NCBI GenBank assembly: GCA_937989665.1
Contig: CALKRN010000006.1
Location: 154,859-218,858, forward strand
Origin: an uncultured Desulfomicrobiaceae bacterium
Lineage (GTDB): Bacteria; Desulfobacterota; Desulfovibrionia; Desulfovibrionales; Desulfomicrobiaceae
DNA: 64,000 bases
Reading direction: 5' to 3'
Below are positions 7,581-14,391 of this stretch, in pieces. The first letter of the stretch is position 1. Each line of letters opens with the position of its first letter. A program made the translations under genes and the position numbers. A model generated the notes under the pieces. The model had not been told where the DNA came from. It ran no database searches and saw nothing but the letters and a program-made list of their open reading frames with translations.

Positions 7581-8584
7581 AGGAAATCCGCGCCACTGCC
7601 AGAGAACTCATGCACGGCTACTGCCGAGTTTGTCCCATTTGCAATGGCAAGGCCTGCGCTGGCGAGGTGCCAGGTATGGGCGGCCTAGGCACGGGATCGG
7701 CCTTTACCTCCAATGTCGAGGCCCTCGCCCGGGTACGCCTCACCATGCGCCTCATCCACGATGTCACGGAGCCAGACACCCGTGTAGACTTCCTCGGGCA
7801 AACCTTGGCCATCCCCATCCTCGCAGCCCCCATCGGCGGGGTCTCCTTTAACATGGGGGGAGGGCGCAGCGAGCAAGAATATATCGATGCCGTCATCCAC
7901 GGCTGCGCCGCCAAAGGCACGCTGGGCTGCACCGGCGACGGTGTGCCGGACTTCATCCTCGATGCAGCTTGCACAGCCCTTACCGCTGCCAAAGGTCGCG
8001 GCATTCCTTTTATCAAACCATGGGAAGACGAAGAACTCTTGCGCAAATTGGAGCGAGTCCTGGCCACCGGCGTATCTTTCGTCGGCGTGGACATCGATGC
8101 CGCCGGGCTTGTCACCCTGCGCAAAATGGGCCGCCCTGTTTCCCCTCGGTCGGCCAAGGCCTTGCGGCTCATCCGGGACCGCGTCCCGGTTCCTTTTATC
8201 CTCAAGGGCATTATGACCCCAGACCAAGCCCGCCTCGCCGTGGACTCTGGGGTGGATGCCATTGTGGTCTCCAACCATGGCGGTCGCGTCCTCGATGGTA
8301 CCCCAGGCACCGCCGAAGTCCTTCCTGCCATCGCCCGGGCCGTAGGCCATTTGATTCCGGTTCTCGTGGATGGGGGCGTGCGCAGCGGCGGTGATGTCCT
8401 CAAAATGCTCGCCCTCGGCGCCCGGGCGGTGCTTATCGGACGCCCATTTTCCATCGCTGCGATAGGGGGCCTGCAACCGGGCGTCGAACAGTATCTGGAC
8501 ACCCTCACCCTCGAGCTTAGGCAAGCCATGGTCATGACCGGGACAGCCAGCTGCCGGGCCGTGTCCAGCGATATCCTGGCCTAA
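7577..8584 (+). CDS. FMN-dependent alpha-hydroxy-acid oxidizing protein
   Basis: This 335-residue TIM-barrel protein is of the lactate/glycolate oxidase superfamily. The FMN and catalytic regions are present: PILAAPIGG near residue 80, VPFILKGIMTPDQA, the active-site VVSNHGGRVLDGTPGTAEVL, and the FMN phosphate loop DGGVRSGGDVLKMLALGARA with GRPF. Unlike classical members it has a Cys-rich N-terminus, CRVCPICNGKAC (CX2CX2CX4C), a possible metal or Fe-S site. It overlaps the GntR gene by 4 bp. The substrate is not determined; a 2-hydroxy acid is expected. Confidence 0.85.
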   Translation: MKEIRATARELMHGYCRVCPICNGKACAGEVPGMGGLGTGSAFTSNVEALARVRLTMRLIHDVTEPDTRVDFLGQTLAIPILAAPIGGVSFNMGGGRSEQEYIDAVIHGCAAKGTLGCTGDGVPDFILDAACTALTAAKGRGIPFIKPWEDEELLRKLERVLATGVSFVGVDIDAAGLVTLRKMGRPVSPRSAKALRLIRDRVPVPFILKGIMTPDQARLAVDSGVDAIVVSNHGGRVLDGTPGTAEVLPAIARAVGHLIPVLVDGGVRSGGDVLKMLALGARAVLIGRPFSIAAIGGLQPGVEQYLDTLTLELRQAMVMTGTASCRAVSSDILA

Positions 8585-8947
8585 CCCCACCAAAGCAAAG
8601 AGCCTGCCGTGGCGCTTTATCATGACCTGGGGCCTGCGAAAGCGAGCACACCACCATTTTCACTAGGAGGCCCATAAAACACAGCAGGCGTGCCGGTGGG
8701 CACAACCAAAGGCGGCCTCTGAGCACCGGAGAAAGCCCCACGCCCAGACGCGCCAGCCCTCCGCGAGCTTATGGAGGCCGCCAACTGCCCCCGTTGAGCA
8801 CTGCAAAAAACCAGGGGCCCCAAAAACCCGCAGTGGAGGATGTCACGCCCTTTGACTACTGGAAAAAAACCATAGAGGCAGGGCCCCCAAAAGCTTGCAG
8901 AGGGCATCGCCACTGCGTGGCGGAATACCCCTCCCGTGGCCTGGAGG

Positions 8948-8984
8948 GGCGAAACCGGCTCGTTGAGCCGCTGGCTGTTGCGCA
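8948..8984. repeat. 37-bp direct repeat, copy 1
   Basis: The repeat runs from GGCGAAACCGGCTCGTTGAG to CTGGCTGTTGCGCA and is identical to copy 2. It contains a hairpin, CGGCTC-GTT-GAGCCG. The copies are separated by 39 bp. Confidence 0.9.
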
Positions 8985-9023
8985 CTTCTGGAATACCTTC
9001 ATCGCTTCCCCCTGGACGGCAGA

Positions 9024-9060
9024 GGCGAAACCGGCTCGTTGAGCCGCTGGCTGTTGCGCA
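9024..9060. repeat. 37-bp direct repeat, copy 2
   Basis: This is an exact second copy, 76 bp downstream of copy 1. No further copy, leader or cas gene was found in the window. Confidence 0.9.
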
Positions 9061-9129
9061 GACATAACGTTTTCCCTCGGCGAGGCACGAGGCCCTAGGC
9101 CTTGTTCCCGTTGGCGGGAAAAGCGTGGG

Positions 9130-9447
9130 CTATTCCTGAAGGCGCTCTATCCCGGCCTCAAAGAGGGGCAGCCCCGGTACCTCCACCTGTCGGGTCCACC
9201 GGACTACGCCTACATAGGCCTCCAGCAGACTCAAGGCCGAGCCCTCGGGGACAAATCCCTCAAAGACGAGCTCCACACGAGCCCCGTCCTCAAAGGGGGA
9301 ACGGGACACCAGACGAAATCCCCCTGCGCTGTGGTCCACCATCCGGGCATATTGGACTCGCCAGCCAGCATACCGCACCCGCACTGGGGCCAAACATTCC
9401 AAACGCGCAAAGCGTCGGGCATCGGAATTGGAACAGCTGTCGTTCAT
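9130..9447 (-). CDS. Small PilZ-domain protein
   Basis: The 105 residues are a single PilZ domain: the arginine motif ARRFARLE at residues 10-17 and DHSAGGFRL (DxSxxG) at about 38-46 form the usual c-di-GMP site. No other domain is present. It follows a 46-residue ORF by 33 bp and is divergent from the pilin operon, so it may link c-di-GMP to pilin expression or assembly (inference from position only). Confidence 0.85.
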   Translation of the reverse strand: MNDSCSNSDARRFARLECLAPVRVRYAGWRVQYARMVDHSAGGFRLVSRSPFEDGARVELVFEGFVPEGSALSLLEAYVGVVRWTRQVEVPGLPLFEAGIERLQE

Positions 9448-9480
9448 AGCCCCAAAATTTCACCGGCCACGGCCCAGCTG

Positions 9481-9621
9481 TCAACCGGATTGACGGGCCG
9501 CCTTGCGCACGGGGGCAGCCAACACCTCGGCACAAGCCCGCCCCATCGTCTCCGTGGGGATTTCCGGGTGCCACACCCTATCGTTGCCCACACCCTTAGG
9601 GATTTCCTTGACACCGAGCAT
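9481..9621 (-). CDS. Hypothetical 46-residue protein
   Basis: An ATG at 9621 is preceded by AGGGAGG at 4-5 bp spacing, one of the best ribosome sites in the region. The peptide begins MLGVKEIPKGVGNDRVWHPE and ends in a basic segment (VRKAARQSG). It is probably soluble and no family was recognised. It lies 33 bp before the PilZ gene on the same strand and is divergent from the pilin operon. Confidence 0.5.
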   Translation of the reverse strand: MLGVKEIPKGVGNDRVWHPEIPTETMGRACAEVLAAPVRKAARQSG

Positions 9622-9674
9622 TTGTCCTCCCTAACAAGGACAAGAATCGTTAAAAGCATCGGGAGACCCCACCC

Positions 9675-10424
9675 ATGTTCGTTGTCCACCGCCCGAAGGT
9701 ATCTGGGGACTACGTTCTGGCCCTGCCGAGAGCCGTTCGCGCTCGGGGGGGACACATCCCCCGCTGTTGCCGTCGCTGCCCTGTGCCGCTTGCAGCACAG
9801 CCGAGGGCCGTTTGCGGGTTTTCCTTCCCTTGTGCCGTAGCGTCAGGCTTCACCCTCCTTGAAATCGCCATCGTGCTCGTTGTCATCGGCGCACTCCTGG
9901 CCATTGGTGTGGCCTCGTGGGTCACCTTCGCGGAGGGCCGGCGCTTGGCCAAAGGTCAGGCCCAACTCCTTGAGCTGCGCGACTGTTTGCTCCGCGCAAG
10001 CCTCATCCATGAGCGCTATCCCAGTGACACCAATTTTCTACGCTGCCGCAACGAAACTGGCCCTGACCCCTGGGGGGGGGATTTCCGCTTGGTGCGGGGG
10101 CTCGACAACGCCACCAGCCTCCCCCTCAATGCCAGTTTTGCGGTAGTAACGGACCCGGTCCGTGCCCAAGCCCTTGCGCTTCCCCATACCGGGTGGCGCA
10201 TCCTCCTGCCAGAGGCCAACGTTACGGCGATTGCCTTTGCCCTTGTCAGCCTCGGTAAGGATCACCTCGCCGATCACCCCAGTTACGCCGGCCTCACCAC
10301 GGCTGCCATCGCAAACCTCACCAACGATTTCGACTTTTCGAGCACCACCAAAGACGACCTCGTCCTCCCTGTCCAGGGCTACGAGGTCATGGGCTTTCTA
10401 CGCAACGTGGTAGGGCCCCAATGA
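9675..10424 (+). CDS. Prepilin-like protein 1 (type IV pilin/pseudopilin N-terminus)
   Basis: The type IV prepilin signature VASG/FTLLEIAIVLVVIGA is present, with Glu at +5 after the predicted cleavage and a hydrophobic alpha-1 helix. The globular part has the DPWG motif of GspG-like pseudopilins and a C-terminal DDLVLPV. From the ATG at 9675 (GGGAG upstream) the leader is 58 residues, very long. An in-frame GTG at 9783 would give a 22-residue leader but has no ribosome site. It is the first of four linked prepilin genes and overlaps the next by 4 bp. Assembly proteins are not in the window. Confidence 0.85.
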   Translation: MFVVHRPKVSGDYVLALPRAVRARGGHIPRCCRRCPVPLAAQPRAVCGFSFPCAVASGFTLLEIAIVLVVIGALLAIGVASWVTFAEGRRLAKGQAQLLELRDCLLRASLIHERYPSDTNFLRCRNETGPDPWGGDFRLVRGLDNATSLPLNASFAVVTDPVRAQALALPHTGWRILLPEANVTAIAFALVSLGKDHLADHPSYAGLTTAAIANLTNDFDFSSTTKDDLVLPVQGYEVMGFLRNVVGPQ

Positions 10425-11866
10425 ACGCACGCCACGCTGGATTGACCCTCATCGAACTGGCTATCGTCCTCGTCATCGTGGGGATCATTGCCGCCCTCGT
10501 GCTGCCGGCCCTCAAAAGCGGTATCCTGCGCAACAAAATCAGTATGGCGCGGTCCACCCTCCAAGGGGTGCGCGACGGGGTCATTGGCCATGCCCAAGCG
10601 CATAACAATATCCTGCCGTCTTCCCTCGCCCCACTTGGCACCCCCCGGGACCCGTGGGGTCAAACCATCAGCTACTGGGCAAGCCCATCCCTTACCACCA
10701 CCGATCTCTGCACCCACAATGCCACAAACGGCACCTTCCGTACCCCCGAAGGCCAAAACGTCACCAACGTGGCCTTTACCCTCGGCAGCGCAGGTCCAAA
10801 CTTCCAAATCGACGCCCCTGTGGGCCCTGCCACCAACGGCCAGATGGCCGATGACGATCTCCTTCTTTTCGTCACGTTAGAGCAGCTCAAGACCATCTTG
10901 TGCACTGATCGCCAACTCGCCGGCGGAGGCGGAGACCCCGGCGCCCAAGCCTCCTGGAACGACATCCTCAGCAATACCGCCATCGTCAAAAGTGGCCCCG
11001 GCAATCTCGGGGCCATGGTAACGGGTTCGAGCATTGTTCTTGGCGTCCCCAACGGCACAACCCCTGGATCTTCCTTTGGTTGTGTCTGGTACACCGGCAA
11101 TTTGAACTCCTCGAGCGGCACCCAGGTGTGCACCAACGGCAATTGTACCTTGGGCAAAGGCCTGCGGGCCTATTTTACCTTTACCGTGCAAAACGTCGGC
11201 GGGACCCTCGCCGATGGCTTTACCTTTGCCGTTATCAGCGCCCACACCAATTCCCACGCCTCGTGCGGCGGTAAGGGCTCTGCCCTAGGATATGCGAGCA
11301 CCTTTAACCAGCCGGGCGACGATGGCGTATCGCCCTTTGTCCTGCCACCCAAGACCGCCCTTGAGTTCGACGTCTATACCTCCGGATGGTATAACGACCC
11401 GGGGAGCCATCTCGATCACCTCGGCATCGCCTACTGGGGCTCCAACACCGGAGTCGATGATCTAGCGCGGGGAAAAGATGACCTCAGACATAATACCATC
11501 CCATCCGATGGCAGCCCAGCGCATCCCAATTGGGTCAGATCCTCGAACCAAACGTATTTCGACGAGACCGGCACCGTGACCTATCCTGTGCGCCTCGAAA
11601 TCGTCCGCAACGCCACGGCCGGAACCTATACCACCCATGTGTGGTTCAATTGTGTCTCTTGTGGCGATCTCACCACCTCGGGCCTCAGCGGCCCGCTCCC
11701 ACCAGGGCAGCGTTTTGCTGCCGCAGAATACTTCAACAATACCGCTACGCTAAACAGCACGTGGAACCTCCTCATGGACAAGGTTCTCCTTGGTTGGACC
11801 GAGGGGACAGGAGGGTCCCGACAGCGGATCACCATCACCAACGCGACCTTCTTTTTCCCGGAGTGA
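10421..11866 (+). CDS. Prepilin-like protein 2 with large lectin-like C-terminal passenger
   Basis: The 481 residues start with a 7-residue leader, then RHAG/LTLIELAIVLVIVG (Glu +5). A pilin core follows to about residue 165 (DPWG; AFTLGSAGPN; DDDLLLFVTLEQL). The remaining about 300 residues are not pilin. They carry beta-sandwich-type segments (LRAYFTFTVQNV, ADGFTFAVISA, ALEFDVYTSGW, VRLEIVRNA) that resemble a legume-lectin/concanavalin-like fold, with several cysteines (FGCVW, VCTNGNC, ASCGG, CVSC). The fold call is by eye. The role may be a surface or tip adhesin. The ATGA overlaps pilin 1. Confidence 0.8.
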   Translation: MNARHAGLTLIELAIVLVIVGIIAALVLPALKSGILRNKISMARSTLQGVRDGVIGHAQAHNNILPSSLAPLGTPRDPWGQTISYWASPSLTTTDLCTHNATNGTFRTPEGQNVTNVAFTLGSAGPNFQIDAPVGPATNGQMADDDLLLFVTLEQLKTILCTDRQLAGGGGDPGAQASWNDILSNTAIVKSGPGNLGAMVTGSSIVLGVPNGTTPGSSFGCVWYTGNLNSSSGTQVCTNGNCTLGKGLRAYFTFTVQNVGGTLADGFTFAVISAHTNSHASCGGKGSALGYASTFNQPGDDGVSPFVLPPKTALEFDVYTSGWYNDPGSHLDHLGIAYWGSNTGVDDLARGKDDLRHNTIPSDGSPAHPNWVRSSNQTYFDETGTVTYPVRLEIVRNATAGTYTTHVWFNCVSCGDLTTSGLSGPLPPGQRFAAAEYFNNTATLNSTWNLLMDKVLLGWTEGTGGSRQRITITNATFFFPE

Positions 11867-11870
11867 ATCG

Positions 11871-13493
11871 ATGGTCCCTCGTGGCATCCCCTCGATGAAA
11901 GGAGCCTCCGTGTGGTGGGCCAGCAGCGGCGTACGCCACGCAAGCATGGGCCTCGGAATCGACTCGCTGGAAGCGGTCTCCAGGTGTCTTGGCCGCGTCA
12001 GGAAGCATCCCCAAAGCTCCCGAGGTGGCTTTACCTTGGTGGAGGCGGCCATCGTGTTGATCCTCCTGGGCATTATTGCCGCCTTGGTCATCCCAGCCAT
12101 GGTGGCCAGCACGAAGCACGAAAAACGCCAAGAAGCGAAAGAAGGGCTCCTTAGTGTTCGCCATGCCATCATCGAGTGGGCCAATGCCCACGGGGACAAG
12201 CTCCCTGCAAACCTCACCGCTGCCAACATCTTAAATACCGACGTCTGGGGACGGGAATATATCTATGCCCCGTTCTCTTCCGCCCTCTCCATTTGCACGG
12301 ACCTCAACGCCACGCCGGTCTTTCTCCAGAAAGACAACACCACCCTTCAGGCGGCCTTTCTCCTCGCCTCGCTCGGCCATGACCCCACCCAAAACGCCAT
12401 CTATCCTGCTACCCCCACCAACCCAGCCACGCCCGTTGACCTCACCAACCCGTACGACGACCTCATCGAGTGGGTGGGCAAAGAAGAACTTTTTTACCTT
12501 ATCTGCACAGGAGGAAGCAGCCATCCTCCCCACAATGCAACAAAACATATTCTCTATAGCAATTCTCCAATAACCATCCCATCAAACTCTGCCATTAGTG
12601 GAAGTGTTGCCAGTGATGGCAGCATAACCCTTAATCAAAACACCAATATAAATGGGATTCTCTATTCTGGAGGCTCCGTCAACATTCTCCTAAATACAAG
12701 CACATCAGGCATAATTGCCAACGGCGCAGTCTCTATCAATCAAAATGTCAATATTTATGGCGACGTTCATGTGGGAGGAAGTCTCACCATCGGAGCCAAC
12801 ACCCATATCTATGGCAATGTGTATGCCGGCGGCAGCGTCACCATCCTCGGGACCGTCCACGGCAATGTCTCTGCCGGTGGCCTTGTGGACGCTCCTTCAG
12901 GGAGCGTTACCGGCACGATCCAACAAAATCTCGGCAGCCCGGTGCCTGGACTCCAAACCTACGTATCGCCTGGCATCCCCAAAATGCAGACCTTTAGTGC
13001 CTCAGGCCCCAATATCTCGAGCAGTGGGACGCTGCTGCCTGGAAACTATGGCGCTGTCTCCATCCCCAATAACGGCCAACTAACCCTGCATAGCGGCACC
13101 TATATCCTCGCCTCCCTCTCCATGGGCAACAACGCCCAGCTGCGCTTCAACTTCAATGCCACAGGCACCCTCCAAGACATCGCCCTCTTTGTTGTGGGCA
13201 GCGCCAATTTCACCAGTGTGACGACCCTCTTTTCCACAGACAACGCCACGTATCTCTCGGCGAATAACGCCTCCACCGATGCCGCCAAACGGGTGTACCT
13301 GGAGGCCCACGGTGGTTTTTCCTTTAGCGGCGCCACGAGTGTGTGGATCGGTGGGGTCCTCACCAACGGCCCGGCCACGATCAACGCCAAGGCCTTTGTG
13401 GGCCATATCTCGGCCATCCCCCCAGGAAGCTTCAACCTCGGGAGTACCAATTTCGTCTATGTGCCATCCAACTTCGCCCAAGCCCATTGGTAA
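11871..13493 (+). CDS. Prepilin-like protein 3 with beta-helix (bactofilin-like) passenger
   Basis: The prepilin motif SSRGG/FTLVEAAIVLILLG (Glu +5) is followed by a pilin core (DVWGREY; FLLASLGHDP; DLTNPYDDLIEWV) to about residue 220. A long passenger follows with short repeats such as GDVHVGGSLTIGANTHIYGN and GNVYAGGSVTI, typical of a right-handed beta-helix seen in bactofilins. The ATG at 11871 has GGAG overlapping the previous stop (540 residues, leader about 65). A GTG at 11910 with AAAGGAG is an equally good start. The core/passenger junction (about 12530-12760) is AT-rich compared with its surroundings. Confidence 0.8.
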   Translation: MVPRGIPSMKGASVWWASSGVRHASMGLGIDSLEAVSRCLGRVRKHPQSSRGGFTLVEAAIVLILLGIIAALVIPAMVASTKHEKRQEAKEGLLSVRHAIIEWANAHGDKLPANLTAANILNTDVWGREYIYAPFSSALSICTDLNATPVFLQKDNTTLQAAFLLASLGHDPTQNAIYPATPTNPATPVDLTNPYDDLIEWVGKEELFYLICTGGSSHPPHNATKHILYSNSPITIPSNSAISGSVASDGSITLNQNTNINGILYSGGSVNILLNTSTSGIIANGAVSINQNVNIYGDVHVGGSLTIGANTHIYGNVYAGGSVTILGTVHGNVSAGGLVDAPSGSVTGTIQQNLGSPVPGLQTYVSPGIPKMQTFSASGPNISSSGTLLPGNYGAVSIPNNGQLTLHSGTYILASLSMGNNAQLRFNFNATGTLQDIALFVVGSANFTSVTTLFSTDNATYLSANNASTDAAKRVYLEAHGGFSFSGATSVWIGGVLTNGPATINAKAFVGHISAIPPGSFNLGSTNFVYVPSNFAQAHW

Positions 13494-13929
13494 TGGATTC
13501 TCCCTTGTGGAAATGGCCCTCATCCTCGTCATCATGGGGTTCATCGTCACAACCCTCATGCCGCGCATCATTGGCGGCATCAAACGGGACATGACCGCAG
13601 AAATCAAACGGGCGGTGCGCAGCGCTCGCAGTGAAGTCCTCGGCTATGCCAAAGACCATGGCTGCACCCTCCCCTCCAGTGGCTGGTTTCAGGCCACCGC
13701 TGCCCACCGCCTTGGCCGCCTCGGAGAAGGACTCTTCTACCGTTCCTCCGCAACAAGCCTCATCTTAGTCACCGGAGTAACACAACCAGTGGCCTTTTTC
13801 ATCGCCAGCAACGGGACTGACCAGACGAACGACACGGATTATACCGCCAATCCTGTTGATCTGCGCTCCATTGAAGACGATATCGTGGATTTTGCCACCG
13901 CGCAGTATGTGGAGTCGTTGTGCCCCTAA
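13459..13929 (+). CDS. Prepilin-like protein 4
   Basis: This 156-residue protein has a 13-residue leader and IGNG/FSLVEMALILVIMG (Glu +5). The core ends with FFIASNGTD and EDDIVDFA, matching the FxxASxGxD and DD(L/I) signatures of the other three. The ATG at 13459 lies 35 bp inside the end of gene 3; the open frame extends upstream but only as a shadow of that gene. It has no passenger, so it may be the major or an initiating subunit. Last gene of the pilin operon. Confidence 0.8.
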   Translation: MCHPTSPKPIGNGFSLVEMALILVIMGFIVTTLMPRIIGGIKRDMTAEIKRAVRSARSEVLGYAKDHGCTLPSSGWFQATAAHRLGRLGEGLFYRSSATSLILVTGVTQPVAFFIASNGTDQTNDTDYTANPVDLRSIEDDIVDFATAQYVESLCP

Positions 13930-14391
13930 CCTGTCCTAAACCACTGTTTCCCCACGAATAACGATCCGAACGGCACCTCCTTCCCTCCAAAATCGAGCCC
14001 CCTGAATGGCGGAGGCATGCACAGGAAGGCAGCGGCCTTGACGAACCAAAACGCCCAAAAGCGGGCTCACGCATGACGGAGCAACAGGACGGTGGTGCGC
14101 AACGAGATGGCGGCATCCTCCGAAAGGAAGCACCCCTGAAAAGGCGCGCTGGGAAGAGCTGGTCTTCAGGCACCAAAGCAAACCTAAACCGGGAGTTGAG
14201 CCCGCCACTCCAGCTTTGGCAAAGGGACAGATGCTCCCTCCACGGGGGGAGTTCCCCTCCTGTCTTCGGGTAAAAGAGAAGCAGGAAATTTTCCCTGGGG
14301 GGGCCTCCGCCCCCCTAGTTAGATTCCCTGAGCACGCGGCGGGCCCGCTCCACGATCGGCCAGAGGATTTGGGGGGGATGGCTGCCCTCGC
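13930..14391. other. Gap between the pilin operon and secA
   Basis: Nothing certain is seen. A minus-strand open frame at 13936-14208 (90 codons, GTG start, no proper ribosome site) has no recognised family and may be chance. The only clear structure is a GC hairpin at 14295-14318 (own entry). Confidence 0.45.
14295..14318 (-). terminator. GC hairpin downstream of secA, possible terminator
   Basis: A 10-bp stem (including one G-T pair) of CTGGGGGGGC with GCCCCCCTAG closes a 4-base loop. The minus-strand continuation AGGGAAAATT lacks a clear T-run, so it is a weak terminator candidate for the long secA-containing transcript, or simply a bidirectional barrier between convergent units. Confidence 0.35.

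Larger units (their letters stand above)
8585..9129. other. Non-coding, repeat- and hairpin-rich gap
   Basis: No credible gene is seen in about 545 bp. There are several palindromes: CGCCAC-TGC-GTGGCG near 8908-8923, CACTGC...GCAGTG enclosing GGGGCCCC near 8800-8835, and TTCCCG-TTGG-CGGGAA near 9104-9120. A 37-bp direct repeat occurs twice (own entries). Loosely similar stretches of the form GGCCCC-AAAAA recur near 8670, 8820 and 8885. Confidence 0.55.

Noticed and set aside
8620..8985. Possible 121-codon minus-strand gene in the repeat-rich gap
   Set aside because: No ribosome site or recognised family. The Phe/Trp/Pro-rich product reflects GGCCCC-AAAA type repeats in non-coding DNA.
8948..9060. 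Mini-CRISPR from the two 37-bp copies
   Set aside because: Two copies only, no leader-like sequence and no cas genes; called a direct repeat instead.
13936..14208. Possible 90-codon minus-strand gene
   Set aside because: GTG start with no usable ribosome spacing and no family match by eye. Kept only as a remark in the gap entry.
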